Origin: JACMRP01 sp047302465
GTDB taxonomy: Bacteria; Bdellovibrionota; Bdellovibrionia; Bdellovibrionales; Bdellovibrionaceae
Length of the DNA stretch: 64,000 nt
Direction of reading: 5' to 3'
Assembly: GCF_047302465.1 (NCBI RefSeq)
Contig: NZ_CP178621.1
Span: forward strand, 1,116,001-1,180,000
The notes under the pieces were generated by a model. That model was given only the letters and a program-made list of their open reading frames with translations. It was not told where the DNA came from and ran no database searches. Each line of letters starts with the position of its first letter. Within the stretch, counting starts at the first letter, position 1. The translations under genes were made by a program, and so were the position numbers. Positions 50,398-60,219 of this stretch are shown here, piece by piece.

Positions 50398-51879
50398 ATG
50401 TCTCGTTATATCATCGCCATTGACCAGGGTACAACTAGCAGTCGCACCGCAATCGTGAACCAAGCCGGAGGTCTCGTTCATCAAAACAACGAAGATTTCC
50501 GTCAAATATTTCCGAAGCCAGGTTGGGTCGAACACGATCCTGAGGACATTTGGAAAACCACAGTCAATACTCTTAAAAAAGCCATGGAACAAACTCGCCT
50601 CCGCGGAGATCAGATTGCCGCGATTGGGATCACGAATCAAAGAGAAACGGTCGTTGTGTGGGATCGCAAGACGGGAAAGCCTATTTACAATGCCATCGTT
50701 TGGCAATGTCGCAGGACCCAAGACGTCTGCGAGAAACTAAAACGAAATAACAAAGAAAAAATGGTCACAAAAAAGACGGGCCTAGTGATCGACCCTTATT
50801 TCTCTGGATCTAAGATCCAGTGGATTCTTAAAAATGTTCCGGGCGCTAAAGAAAAAGCCCGAAAAGGTGAACTCGCTGCAGGCACGATCGACAGTTTCCT
50901 TTTGTGGAGACTTACCGGCGGCGAAAGTCACAAGACAGATGTCAGCAATGCTTCGCGCACGATGCTCATGAATATTCATACAGGTTGGTGGGATGAAGAT
51001 CTGATGAAGCTCTTTGAAGTTCCAGCATCGATGCTTCCAGAGATTGCACCTTCGAGTGGTGAATTCGGAACAACAAAAGGTCTTGGCATGTTGCCTGATG
51101 GAATTCCAATAGCAGGTATCGCCGGAGACCAACAAGCAGCACTTTTCGGCCAAACGTGCTTCGATATGGGCGATGTAAAGTGCACGTTTGGAACAGGCAG
51201 CTTTATTCTTTTAAATACGGGACCTAAAGCGGTTGCATCCAAAGCGCGCCTCTTAACGACGATCGCTTGGAAATTACGCGATGAAAAAATGGTCTACGCA
51301 CTCGAGGGCGGAGCTTTCATCTGCGGAGCTGCTGTTCAGTGGTTGCGTGATGGCTTGCAATTCTTCCAACACAGTTCTGAAGTAGAGCAATTAGCAGCTT
51401 CAGTCACAAGCAGCGAAGGCGTAGAGTTTGTACCGGCCCTCACGGGGTTGGGAGCTCCGCACTGGAATTCGGATGCTCGTGGCGTGATCTGTGGGTTGAC
51501 TCGTGGATCAACGAAAGCGCATGTTGCGCGTGCGACTTTGGAAGCAATGGCTTTGCAAAATGTCGATATCCTTACAGCCATGCAAAAAGACTTGGGTCGC
51601 AAATTAAAAAGCATCAAAGTCGATGGCGGCGCTTCCTCGAATAACTTATTGATGCAACTGCAAGCAGATTATTCATCAACTCAAGTGGTGCGTCCGCAAA
51701 TCGTAGAGAGCACGGCACTTGGCGCCGCTTATCTTGCGGGTTTGGGTGTTGGTTTTTGGAAGAACACCGGTGAAATCAAAAAAATCTGGAAGGTCGATCA
51801 AGAATTCAAAGTTGCGATGAACAGCAAAGATCGCGCAACAAGATTGGGCCGTTGGGCCGCGGCACTGAAGCGGGTTTAG
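50398..51879 (+). CDS. glpK: Glycerol kinase
   Basis: This 493-residue enzyme phosphorylates glycerol. ATG 50398 is chosen over an upstream TTG because CCAGGAG lies 7 nt before it and the protein then begins MSRYIIAIDQGTTSSRT as usual. GWVEHDPEDIW, GITNQRETVVVWD, CTFGTGSFIL and the end VDGGASSNNLLMQ are all typical FGGY marks. Length fits GlpK (about 500). It diverges from plsC. No glpF or glpD is in the window. Confidence 0.96.
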   Translation: MSRYIIAIDQGTTSSRTAIVNQAGGLVHQNNEDFRQIFPKPGWVEHDPEDIWKTTVNTLKKAMEQTRLRGDQIAAIGITNQRETVVVWDRKTGKPIYNAIVWQCRRTQDVCEKLKRNNKEKMVTKKTGLVIDPYFSGSKIQWILKNVPGAKEKARKGELAAGTIDSFLLWRLTGGESHKTDVSNASRTMLMNIHTGWWDEDLMKLFEVPASMLPEIAPSSGEFGTTKGLGMLPDGIPIAGIAGDQQAALFGQTCFDMGDVKCTFGTGSFILLNTGPKAVASKARLLTTIAWKLRDEKMVYALEGGAFICGAAVQWLRDGLQFFQHSSEVEQLAASVTSSEGVEFVPALTGLGAPHWNSDARGVICGLTRGSTKAHVARATLEAMALQNVDILTAMQKDLGRKLKSIKVDGGASSNNLLMQLQADYSSTQVVRPQIVESTALGAAYLAGLGVGFWKNTGEIKKIWKVDQEFKVAMNSKDRATRLGRWAAALKRV

Positions 51880-51958
51880 GGACGAAGGTCCAAAACTAAA
51901 AAATCCGCTTAAGTATCACACGATGGCATAGTCGATGCTTTTGTTACGGAGGATGGTT

Positions 51959-52834
51959 ATGAACATTCAAACTGTGGCAGATAAGACAAATCTTACGAAG
52001 CGGATGATCAGGCATTATGAAGACCTGGGACTCATTCAGCCCCAACGCGGAGACAATAATTACCGAGATTATTCTGAAGTGGATATCAATCGTCTTCAGT
52101 GTGTAAAAGCCTTGCGAAGTATCGGGTTTGGCCTAGAAGACATTGGGCACATTCTTAAAAGGGAAAATACAGAAGAAGTGTTAAGAAAACATCTTCAGGA
52201 ACTGCTGCTGAAGCAGCAAGAAATCTTCATATATCAAAAAACTAATACAGATACCATCAAAGGACTTTTAAATTCTAAGGACAATATCATTGAGAGTCTT
52301 TTGGATCGCATCGCCAACGCACATTCGCCGCGCGAAGATGGTGATGATTCACTAAATAAACTTCTTAAAAGATCTCGTGTGATTCATGGTCGTATTGAAG
52401 AGTTAGATAAGATTGCTAATACAACAAAGTTTGGTCCGGATCGGGATTTCAAAATTTCTTTAACGCTATTTAGTGAGTTTGAAGAAGTTTTCAAGAAGCA
52501 TACCTTTACGAAAGCCAGTGTTTGTTCTTGTGACGAACTTTACACTCATTTTCTATTGATGACTGAGGGGGGAGAAAAGTTTGATGCCGATTTTCATGAA
52601 ATCGTTTGGATGCAATTTGCTACAAGCTGGCAAAAAGTTTCAGAAGTTTTTGCAATTACTTTTGAAGCATTGACCAATCAGATGGATTCTTTGGATAAGC
52701 TCTTTAGCCCCTTGGACTTAGCAATTTCAATGAGAGCTGAGAATGACAGAGGCGAGAGATTTCAAATCGTGATTCCATATAGCCCGATGCATACTTTTTT
52801 ACGCAGAAAAATGGGCGTTTACCGACTGGAGTAA
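51959..52834 (+). CDS. MerR-family regulator
   Basis: This 291-residue protein starts at ATG 51959 (ACGGAGG 6 nt upstream). The first 70 residues form a MerR DNA-binding domain: MNIQTVADKTNLTKRMIRHYED, then LGLIQPQRGDNNYRDYSE and the second helix-turn-helix VKALRSIGFGLEDI. A coiled coil follows (about 90-140). The C-terminal 150 residues do not match any effector domain I recognise and may sense a ligand; SVCSCDELYTH with two Cys may be relevant. No adjacent target is obvious; it lies downstream of glpK with a 79-nt gap. Confidence 0.85.
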   Translation: MNIQTVADKTNLTKRMIRHYEDLGLIQPQRGDNNYRDYSEVDINRLQCVKALRSIGFGLEDIGHILKRENTEEVLRKHLQELLLKQQEIFIYQKTNTDTIKGLLNSKDNIIESLLDRIANAHSPREDGDDSLNKLLKRSRVIHGRIEELDKIANTTKFGPDRDFKISLTLFSEFEEVFKKHTFTKASVCSCDELYTHFLLMTEGGEKFDADFHEIVWMQFATSWQKVSEVFAITFEALTNQMDSLDKLFSPLDLAISMRAENDRGERFQIVIPYSPMHTFLRRKMGVYRLE

Positions 52835-52849
52835 AGAAGTGCAGCCCTG

Positions 52850-53422
52850 TTAACCCTTTGAGTAAGGGCGCGGATTAGGAGTCAGAACTCGTTGTGGGGA
52901 TTCCATATTCGCGCGGCCTTGGCGTTGGATGTCTTGAAAAACATGGGCTGGGATTGCAACGAACTTGATCGCGAAAAATCCGACGATGCCAGTATAATAA
53001 AGGCGTGCTGCAAATTTACGATCCATGTGGAAATAGCACTCGACAGAGACTCGTTCTTGCGACGAGATCGCTTCACGCCAAATGCGGGGGGAGAGTTTGC
53101 TCCAGAAAGTGGGCTTTTGCACCTCTACCACTTGGTATCCCGTATGGGTTCGAATGAATGTCATCGTCATGTGATAAGCTTGGCGACGGCGCTCGAGAAT
53201 AGTTTTTTCTAAGTGATTTGCGATCATAAGTCCTGGCAGTATCAAGATCAGATTTCCAATCAGGATTTCCATCATGCTCAGAGAGCCCGCAAGCAAAGTT
53301 TTCTGCAGCAGAAAAAGACAAAGGTTACAAAACAGAAAATAGTAAATTGTGCTAAGAACCCAAAAACGGGGAGTGATCTTAAAGATAGAATTTCTAACGA
53401 CCGACTCTAGTTGCTTTACCAT
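52850..53422 (-). CDS. Membrane protein of unknown function
   Basis: This 190-residue protein has two hydrophobic helices (about 20-75) in its first half and a hydrophilic, basic rest, with another hydrophobic stretch near 145-158 (YYTGIVGFFAIKFVAIPAHVF). It ends 15 nt from the convergent MerR gene. I recognise no family, and there is no clear RBS. Confidence 0.65.
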   Translation of the reverse strand: MVKQLESVVRNSIFKITPRFWVLSTIYYFLFCNLCLFLLQKTLLAGSLSMMEILIGNLILILPGLMIANHLEKTILERRRQAYHMTMTFIRTHTGYQVVEVQKPTFWSKLSPRIWREAISSQERVSVECYFHMDRKFAARLYYTGIVGFFAIKFVAIPAHVFQDIQRQGRANMESPQRVLTPNPRPYSKG

Positions 53423-53527
53423 TTAAATAGTTTTCAGTGTACAGAATGCAATGGCAAGTCACCATCAGGTCAGAGCGAAGCACACTACCAAAAACCGTTC
53501 CAGAAATGTCCGTTAAAAAAAGAGCAC

Positions 53528-53941
53528 TTAGCGACGTCGAGCGACGACACTCAGAGAGACCTCGTCTTGATCTTCTTGATCGATGCTGACCGTTGCTTTT
53601 TCATTTTCGATAGTAATTACTCTAGGACTTGCAAGGATCGTGCGTTTGCCATCGCGGTCAATCGTGCCAACGACAAAACTTAGAGTGATCATATTTGAAT
53701 TTGTTTCTGATTTTTCTTGAGTCGTTACGACTTCAATAAAACTTCCGTCTTTAGAGTTTTCATTGCGTTGAGAGATACTAGCTTTTTCGCCCTCAAGCGC
53801 AATCAGAGAAGGACTTGCGACTTTCTTGCCGTCAATGGAGAGTTCCATTTGCAACTCAAAAGCACTTTTCATTTCTTTTGTGGTAGCCACTGAAAGAGTC
53901 GAAGAAACCAAAATCAAACTAGCAAGAATCGCTTTGAACAT
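53528..53941 (-). CDS. Small exported protein of unknown function
   Basis: This 137-residue protein has a Sec signal (1-18, ending SVA) and a beta-rich domain with two similar halves: VASPSLIALEGEKASIS and LASPRVITIENEKATVS, a pattern like that of secretin-type beta strands. GAGG lies 8 nt before the ATG. It follows the cyclic-nucleotide-binding protein gene by 16 nt, so they are probably cotranscribed. The internal near-repeat suggests a duplicated strand motif. Function is not known. Confidence 0.72.
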   Translation of the reverse strand: MFKAILASLILVSSTLSVATTKEMKSAFELQMELSIDGKKVASPSLIALEGEKASISQRNENSKDGSFIEVVTTQEKSETNSNMITLSFVVGTIDRDGKRTILASPRVITIENEKATVSIDQEDQDEVSLSVVARRR

Positions 53942-53957
53942 AAAAACCTCGGAATCT

Positions 53958-54356
53958 TTATTTTCTTTCCATAAACTGATCGCCGGCCTTGAGCTGATCC
54001 GTCATATTTTTCAAGCGCACAACAAACGACTTCATCATGCAAGAGCACCAAACTGGAAGCTCCGAAAGAAGTTGTTCGTAGCCATCGGCAGAAACTTTAA
54101 TCAAAGAAACTTCAGTAAGAGCTTGAGCCGATGCGGAACGGGGCTTGTTGTCTAGAAGTGCGAACTCACCAAACGATTCGCCTGCTTCAACGCGAATGAT
54201 GTCGATGCGTTTGCCCATTTTATTTTTGGTGAAGATTTGAACTTGGCCCTGTTCTACGATGTAGAAATGGGTTTCGATGTCGCCTTCGAAAAAGATAAAA
54301 TCGTTAGGCGCGTATGTTTCACGGACAATTGCCGTACCGCTTGTTTCTATGGCCAT
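53958..54356 (-). CDS. Cyclic nucleotide-binding domain protein
   Basis: This 132-residue protein is almost entirely a CRP-type cyclic nucleotide-binding domain: FIFFEGDIETHFYIVEQGQVQIF, then GESFGEFALLDNKPRSASAQA with the phosphate-binding cassette (GEFALL...RSASA). There is no DNA-binding domain, so it may work as a sensor or partner subunit. AGGAGGGAG lies about 8 nt before the ATG. It follows radA by 24 nt on the minus strand and precedes a small exported protein gene. The ligand could be cAMP, cGMP or c-di-GMP-type; this is not decided. Confidence 0.9.
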   Translation of the reverse strand: MAIETSGTAIVRETYAPNDFIFFEGDIETHFYIVEQGQVQIFTKNKMGKRIDIIRVEAGESFGEFALLDNKPRSASAQALTEVSLIKVSADGYEQLLSELPVWCSCMMKSFVVRLKNMTDQLKAGDQFMERK

Positions 54357-54380
54357 CGAAAACTCCCTCCTACGTACTGC

Positions 54381-55772
54381 TTAAATGAGCTTCTCTAGGT
54401 CGCGAACATTTTTAATATAACTAATCTTTTTATCCTTCGGGAGTTTAAAATCTCCCAAATGCTTTTTGTTAGAGAAAGGAACGACAAAATGCTGGAATCC
54501 AAGTTTATCTGCTTCCTTCATTCGAGTTTCGACGAAAGAAACTCCGCGCACTTCGCCAGTCAAACCGATCTCGCCAAAGAAAACTGTTTTTGCATCCAGT
54601 TCTTTGCGCCCTTCGGTCGATAGAATTGCTGCAGCTACCGCTAAATCCGCGGCAGGCTCCACCAACTTCAATCCTCCAACCACATTAATAAAAATGTCAC
54701 TGTGACTTAAGCGAATGTCAAGATGTCGGTCTAGAACAGCCGTTAAAAGGTGAAGGCGGTTTACGTCAATACCCAAAGATGTTCGACGAGGCATTGCCAT
54801 TGGGCTCGAAAGCGTGAGGGCTTGTACTTCGCAAAGAAGGGGGCGGGTCCCTTCCATCGATGCAAAAACTGCAGAGCCGATCAGTTGATCGCCGCGCTCT
54901 TCAAGGAAAAGCTCTGAAGGATTCGTGACTTCTTCGAGTCCCTTGGAGCTCATTTGGAAAACTCCCAATTCTTGAGCCGCGCCAAAACGATTTTTTAAAG
55001 AGCGCAACAAGCGGAAGTTGTAAGAGGGATCGCCATCAAACGAAAGAACGCAGTCCACCATGTGTTCCAAAACTTTGGGGCCGGCAATACTGCCTTCTTT
55101 GGTGACGTGACCGATCAGAATCACAGTGATTCCATCTTGCTTTGCAAGGCCCATAAGGTGGCCGGCACATTCACGAACCTGCGACACCGAACCCGGTGCC
55201 GCTTGCAAATCGGAAAGATAAACGGTTTGAATCGAGTCCACCACCAAGACATCTGGTTTTTTGGTGCGAGCCAAATCCATGATGGTGTGGAGGTTGCTTT
55301 CAGAGCCGATTTCAATATGCGGGCTCTTAATGCCTAAACGGTGAGCACGGGACCCGGTCTGAGCCACGCTTTCCTCACCCGAAATATACAGAACTCGGTG
55401 CTTGTGACCGGCTAGACCTCCGGCCATTTGTAAAAGCAAAGTGCTTTTACCAACCCCTGGAGATCCCCCTAAAAGAACAAAGCTTCCGGCAGCAAGACCA
55501 CCACCAAGAACGCGATTGAGTTCTTGATAACCTGTATCAAAACGAGTCAGGTGAATTTCCTCTAGTCTTTGGTCTAGGGAAACGGGCTTCGCAGAGAGGG
55601 TTCGGCCCTCTTCAGCTCCCGTAGACCAGCCACGGGTCTTGGGTTCGGCTGAGACCATCTCCTCGACCAGTGTGTTCCAGGCGCCACAGTCGGTACATTT
55701 GCCTTCCCAACGGGATCTTTGCGCTCCGCAATTTTGACATACATATATCGTTTTGCTCTTCGATTTTGCCAT
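54381..55772 (-). CDS. radA: DNA repair protein RadA
   Basis: This 463-residue RecA-like ATPase processes recombination intermediates. It has the zinc motif with Cys12, Cys15, Cys26 and Cys29, Walker A GSPGVGKS (103-110), the RadA-specific KNRFG and a C-terminal Lon-like domain. Length fits RadA (about 455-460). It diverges from the lytic transglycosylase gene; start codons are 60 nt apart. Confidence 0.96.
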   Translation of the reverse strand: MAKSKSKTIYVCQNCGAQRSRWEGKCTDCGAWNTLVEEMVSAEPKTRGWSTGAEEGRTLSAKPVSLDQRLEEIHLTRFDTGYQELNRVLGGGLAAGSFVLLGGSPGVGKSTLLLQMAGGLAGHKHRVLYISGEESVAQTGSRAHRLGIKSPHIEIGSESNLHTIMDLARTKKPDVLVVDSIQTVYLSDLQAAPGSVSQVRECAGHLMGLAKQDGITVILIGHVTKEGSIAGPKVLEHMVDCVLSFDGDPSYNFRLLRSLKNRFGAAQELGVFQMSSKGLEEVTNPSELFLEERGDQLIGSAVFASMEGTRPLLCEVQALTLSSPMAMPRRTSLGIDVNRLHLLTAVLDRHLDIRLSHSDIFINVVGGLKLVEPAADLAVAAAILSTEGRKELDAKTVFFGEIGLTGEVRGVSFVETRMKEADKLGFQHFVVPFSNKKHLGDFKLPKDKKISYIKNVRDLEKLI

Positions 55773-55832
55773 GGTTATTCGGTATCATTAATTAAGGCGT
55801 ATTACAAATATTTAAGGACTCAGGAGGAGCCC

Positions 55833-58316
55833 TTGTCCAAATTGAAAATTTCCTCAGGCTTCGCTCTCAAAACACTTCTTTTAGCCTCTCTTGTAACTAT
55901 CGGCAGCACCACTTCTGCTGCGGATTCGGAGCTCTATACAAAGCTTCGCGAGTTGCAACAAAACGGCAAGAGCAGTGAAGCAATTCAGCTTTTACAAAAA
56001 GAAATTCAGAAGAACTCTTCTGGAGAAGATCGTAAACTTTTGCCGTTTAGCCTTGCGATGCTTTACTACAACAGTGGCGATTACGAAAAAGCCATCACGG
56101 CCTTTGAAGATATTCTGAAAGAAAAAACCAATCTTGAAGAGTATGCGTACTTCTATCGTGGCATGGCTTATTTCAAGCTTGGCAAAATGACAGAAGCGCA
56201 AAACGAATTTAAAAAAGTAGAGAGCGCAGCGCCTAATGTGAAGCTCAAAATTGATTCCATTTCAATGATGGGACAAATCGCGCTTCAGCAGAATGCGTTC
56301 AAAGATGCACGCAATCACTTTCAGAAAATTGAAAAGCGCACTCGTGGAACTGAAGAGTATCCAGAGGTTCTTTACTTCTTGGCGATGTCAGAGCAGGGGC
56401 TTGATAACCATCGCGTGATGTGCAAATGGGCCGAGAAAATCTACAGCCGCTATCCAGCGTCACCGCGAATTAAGGATTGGGGCTTTGACTTAGCGGAAAA
56501 TAAAATCGGAACCAAGGCAACAGGTTGTGCTTCTGGTTTGGATGATTTCAGATCTCGCGTTCGTCATTTGATTTTTGCAGGCTACGACAAAAAAGCCCAA
56601 GACGAAATCAACGGCATTCGCGAGCGTCTTGTAAAAGAAGATCCTTATTTGGCAGATCAAGTACAAGCTCAGTACTTTGCTCAACAAGGAGAGCTTACAA
56701 AGGCTTACGAACTTCTTAAGCCTTATTATGAGAAAAAGAAAAATCACTTTGGTTACTTGATTACCTTTGCTTCTGTTTCTGCTCGTGCGGGTGAAGTACA
56801 GGCAGCGGTTGGCTCTTATTACTCGGCTTACAAAATGAGTCCGCGTGCAAAACAGGCCAAAGAAGCTCTTTATCAATCAGCATTCTTAAGCTATCAGTTC
56901 CAAGATTACGATGGGGCTGCTCGTCGTTTTAAAGAATTCATGAAGGTGTATCCGAACTCGGCGTTGAACCGCGATGCAAAGTGGCAGCTTGCTTGGATTA
57001 AATACCTAAAAGGGGATTACCAAGGCGCTTATGTCACTTTCAAGCAATTGCAGAGTGAAAAGGGCCGTGGTCGTCGTGGCAGAGCGAAGTATCCGGCAGA
57101 TCGTATGAACTACTGGATGGCGATGAGTTTGTACCGCCAAGAAAAATTCGACCAAGCAAAGACCTTGTTTGATGATCTCGCAAAAGATCCTTTGATGGGA
57201 TACTACTCGATCGCTGCTCAATATCGCTTGAAGAAAATCCAAGGCTTGGCACCAAAAATCGCAAGTCGTGGTATGGCGTCTGAGTACGCGCCACGTTGGG
57301 CGTCTCGTATGCCTTCAAGTGAATTCATGATTCCTACAGTCGATGATCGCATGATGTTGCCAATGGATACGGCAGAGCGTGAGACCGAAGAGGGACTTGT
57401 CATGCAAGAGCTTGCTGAAGAATCTGGCGACGTCGATTCTAACGAAGCTGCTGAAGGCACTGACGAGAAGCAAGTTGAAGTTGCAGAGCTCACAGAGACC
57501 GACAAAGAGCAGGGTGCAAGCCCGGTGTTGGCAAAACGTTTTGAAAAAGCCCGTGACTTGATGTCGGTAGGTCTTGAAGACTGGGCGAAGTGGGACCTTT
57601 ACGATATTGAAAAGAAAACTCGCAACAAAGACTTCATGAAGTCTTTGATGACCGAGTACAACTCTGTTGGTTATTTCCACCGTTCTTCTTATATTGGCCA
57701 AGTTTATTTCTCGGGCCAACGTTCAACGGGTCTTGAGATCAGCCGTAACTTCTGGGAATACGCTTATCCAAAAGCATTCTCGGGTTATGTAGAGAAATAT
57801 TCGAAAGACTTCTCTGTGCCAAACGAACTTGTTTGGGGCATTATGCGCGCAGAAAGCCAGTATCGCAAAGATGCGATTTCTCCGGTAGGAGCTTTGGGAC
57901 TTATGCAGGTGATGCCATTCACGGGCTACCGTGTGGCAAATTTGCTAGGCGAAAAAGACTTCCAACCGCGCCAGCTTTTAGAGCCAAGTGCTGCTATCAA
58001 AATGGGAAGCCGTTATTTGCAAAGATTGATGGTTAAGTTCGACAACACGATCCCGTTAGTGGCTGCTGGTTACAATGCAGGCCCACACCGTGTGAAAAAC
58101 TGGTTGGCATCTTTCGGCCATCTTGAAACGGATGAGTTCATCGAGCACATTCCATTCTTGGAAACTCGTAACTACGTTAAAAAGGTTGTGTCTAACTGCC
58201 ACGTGTATTCACAGTTGTATGGAAATAAAAAAGATCTTTTTGCATACCTCGTAGATCCAATTCCGCATCAGACTGACGGACAGATGGTTCAAAAGGAATC
58301 ATGGGATGACATCTAG
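55833..58316 (+). CDS. Soluble lytic transglycosylase with TPR region
   Basis: The frame is open from 55719, but TTG 55833 has AGGAGG 7 nt upstream and directly opens a Sec signal ending SAA. The resulting 827-residue protein has a helical TPR-like superhelix (about 35-500), an acidic linker and a C-terminal SLT domain: GIMRAESQYRKDAISPVGALG with catalytic Glu674, LMQVMP and AGYNAGPHRVKNW. It cleaves peptidoglycan glycan strands to anhydromuropeptides in the periplasm. It overlaps the start of oppB-like by 11 bp, so cleavage and peptide import may be coupled. Confidence 0.92.
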   Translation: MSKLKISSGFALKTLLLASLVTIGSTTSAADSELYTKLRELQQNGKSSEAIQLLQKEIQKNSSGEDRKLLPFSLAMLYYNSGDYEKAITAFEDILKEKTNLEEYAYFYRGMAYFKLGKMTEAQNEFKKVESAAPNVKLKIDSISMMGQIALQQNAFKDARNHFQKIEKRTRGTEEYPEVLYFLAMSEQGLDNHRVMCKWAEKIYSRYPASPRIKDWGFDLAENKIGTKATGCASGLDDFRSRVRHLIFAGYDKKAQDEINGIRERLVKEDPYLADQVQAQYFAQQGELTKAYELLKPYYEKKKNHFGYLITFASVSARAGEVQAAVGSYYSAYKMSPRAKQAKEALYQSAFLSYQFQDYDGAARRFKEFMKVYPNSALNRDAKWQLAWIKYLKGDYQGAYVTFKQLQSEKGRGRRGRAKYPADRMNYWMAMSLYRQEKFDQAKTLFDDLAKDPLMGYYSIAAQYRLKKIQGLAPKIASRGMASEYAPRWASRMPSSEFMIPTVDDRMMLPMDTAERETEEGLVMQELAEESGDVDSNEAAEGTDEKQVEVAELTETDKEQGASPVLAKRFEKARDLMSVGLEDWAKWDLYDIEKKTRNKDFMKSLMTEYNSVGYFHRSSYIGQVYFSGQRSTGLEISRNFWEYAYPKAFSGYVEKYSKDFSVPNELVWGIMRAESQYRKDAISPVGALGLMQVMPFTGYRVANLLGEKDFQPRQLLEPSAAIKMGSRYLQRLMVKFDNTIPLVAAGYNAGPHRVKNWLASFGHLETDEFIEHIPFLETRNYVKKVVSNCHVYSQLYGNKKDLFAYLVDPIPHQTDGQMVQKESWDDI

Positions 58317-59244
58317 AGAGGACGTGAGAGTTCTTTTTGCGCGTAAACTTGTTGAAACTCTCACGGCTCTCTTAGCTCTGGTGTTTTTAAGTTTTCTATT
58401 CTTGCACGCTATGCCAGGGGGACCCTTCGATGAAGAGATCTCCCTGAATCCCGCCGTTAAAGAAAACCTGATCCGACAATGGGCTCTTGATCAGCCCTTC
58501 TTGACTCAGTTCACGCATTACCTCAAAGGCCTTTTTAAGGGTGATCTTGGTAGTTCAATGGTTCAATCCGGCAAAACGGTCAGTGAGCTTTTGCTGCAAG
58601 GCTTTTCGCAGACTCTGATGTTGAATGTGCTGGCGATCATTGTGTCCTACCTTTTGGCTTTTTTTACCAGCTCCGTTGCAGCGATGAAGGCGGGGACCTT
58701 GACCGCTCGTAGTATTGAAGCGATCAATGTCGTGGCGATTTCATTGCCGTCTTTGTTTTTAGGCCCGGTGCTAATTTATCTTTTTGGTTTTTATCTGAAT
58801 CTTTTGCCAACAGCTTTTCTGTCGTCACCAGCGCATTATATTTTGCCGGTTCTGACCTTAAGCCTTCGCCCGTGGGCCCAACTGAATTTGCTTTTGACGA
58901 ACTCTTTGCAGGAAACCTTGCAATTGGATTTCATCCGCACAGCAAAAGCAAAAGGTCTTTCGCGCTGGCAAATTCTAGTGAATCACGCTTACAAAAACTC
59001 GCTGATGCCAATTCTATCTATGAGTGGACCACTTATCGTGGGCCTGATCTCGGGCTCTTTCTTGGTAGAGATTTTGTTTTCAATCCCAGGCTTGGGACAG
59101 CAATTTGTTGAAAGTTTAAACTTGCGTGATTATCCCGTCGTCATGGGTTTGGTATTAGTTTACGGAATCAGCTTGATTGTTATGACAAATGTTTTTGATG
59201 CCTGCGCGCTATGGGTGGACCCAAGACTGCGAGGCCAGAAGTGA
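58306..59244 (+). CDS. Peptide-type ABC transporter permease, OppB/DppB-like
   Basis: This 312-residue membrane protein has about six helices and the permease signatures of the peptide/nickel family, with RQWALDQPFLTQF after the first helix and LRPWAQLNLLLTNSLQETL then RTAKAKGLSRWQILVNHAYKNS as the EAA loop. It pairs with the following OppC-like permease. No ATPase or binding protein is in the window; they may be encoded elsewhere. It overlaps the lytic transglycosylase gene by 11 bp. Confidence 0.9.
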   Translation: MTSREDVRVLFARKLVETLTALLALVFLSFLFLHAMPGGPFDEEISLNPAVKENLIRQWALDQPFLTQFTHYLKGLFKGDLGSSMVQSGKTVSELLLQGFSQTLMLNVLAIIVSYLLAFFTSSVAAMKAGTLTARSIEAINVVAISLPSLFLGPVLIYLFGFYLNLLPTAFLSSPAHYILPVLTLSLRPWAQLNLLLTNSLQETLQLDFIRTAKAKGLSRWQILVNHAYKNSLMPILSMSGPLIVGLISGSFLVEILFSIPGLGQQFVESLNLRDYPVVMGLVLVYGISLIVMTNVFDACALWVDPRLRGQK

Positions 59245-60062
59245 AAATAAAGTCCTGGCACGTCGGTGCTTTTTTCCTCGGGATACTTTGTTTGTTGTCA
59301 GTCTCGGTAGAAACATTAACGGGCTTTGCTTTTGATTTTCAAAACACAGAAAATATTTTGCAAACTCCGAATGCTCTGCACTGGTTCGGGACGGATTCCC
59401 TCGGACGCGATGTCTTCACCAGAGTGTTTTATGGAGCCCGTGTTTCTTTGTTCGTGGCACTGTTTTCAAGCCTTATTACGATGGTTGTAGGTATTTGCGT
59501 TGGTGCCTTAGCAGGGTGGTTTGGTGGCTATCCAGAGCGTATTCTGATTCGTAGCGTGGATGTTCTGCAAGCGATTCCTAGTTTTTTGCTGGTGTCTTTA
59601 TTGTGTTTGTTTCTTCAGAGCATTCTAGAAATCGGCGATTTCAATATTAAAACGCTCATTTCGTTAGCCGTGAGTATTTCGTTAGTGCATTGGTTCAATG
59701 TCGCGAAGGTCACTCGTGGCCAGACAAAACAGATTAAGGTGCTAAGTTATATCGAAGCCGCGCGTGCTTTAGGGGCAACGCCATTCAGGATTTTTATTCG
59801 CCATGTATTACCGAATATGCAAGGCACTTTGCTGGTGCTTTTCGCTTTACAGATTCCAGCCAGTATCTTGTACGAGAGCATGATCAGCTTTGCGGGCTAC
59901 GGTTTGCAGTCCCCACAAGTCAGCTGGGGCATTCTATTACAAGAAGGGTGGCGGTCCCTGTCGCAGTTCCCGCACTTGTTATTGCTGCCAGCACTAGTTC
60001 TCTTTTTAACGGTGCTTAGTTTTCACCTGATCCTCTTTAGACGTCGGAAGGTCGATCTCTAA
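59241..60062 (+). CDS. Peptide-type ABC transporter permease, OppC/DppC-like
   Basis: This 273-residue protein starts at a GTG overlapping the previous stop as GTGA, with GAGG 6 nt upstream; a longer frame at 59211 is possible. It has HWFGTDSLGRDVFTRVFYGARVSL, characteristic of OppC/DppC, and the EAA loop EAARALGATPFRIFIRHVLPN. It should form the permease heterodimer with the preceding gene. The location after a lytic transglycosylase suggests import of muropeptides; this is an inference. Confidence 0.92.
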   Translation: MKIKSWHVGAFFLGILCLLSVSVETLTGFAFDFQNTENILQTPNALHWFGTDSLGRDVFTRVFYGARVSLFVALFSSLITMVVGICVGALAGWFGGYPERILIRSVDVLQAIPSFLLVSLLCLFLQSILEIGDFNIKTLISLAVSISLVHWFNVAKVTRGQTKQIKVLSYIEAARALGATPFRIFIRHVLPNMQGTLLVLFALQIPASILYESMISFAGYGLQSPQVSWGILLQEGWRSLSQFPHLLLLPALVLFLTVLSFHLILFRRRKVDL

Positions 60063-60173
60063 GCATACAGCGAAAGCTTTTTGGACAGCTGGCAAAAATA
60101 AAATATACATCTTTCCACAATCATTCTAGTGACGGATCTAGAGGCTTACTGAAGTATTTTCTCAATTTGAGTC

Positions 60174-60189
60174 GGGTACCCGTTTTGCA
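60174..60189 (+). promoter_or_regulatory. Possible sigma-54 promoter
   Basis: GGGTACCCGTTTTGCA has GG and GC 10 nt apart and a good TTTTGCA -12 side, but the -24 side (GGTAC) is imperfect. Predicted start near 60200 supports the ATG at 60220 as the true start. Confidence 0.35.
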
Positions 60190-60219
60190 TTTAAAATGGT
60201 CAATAATAGTGGGGTCCTT

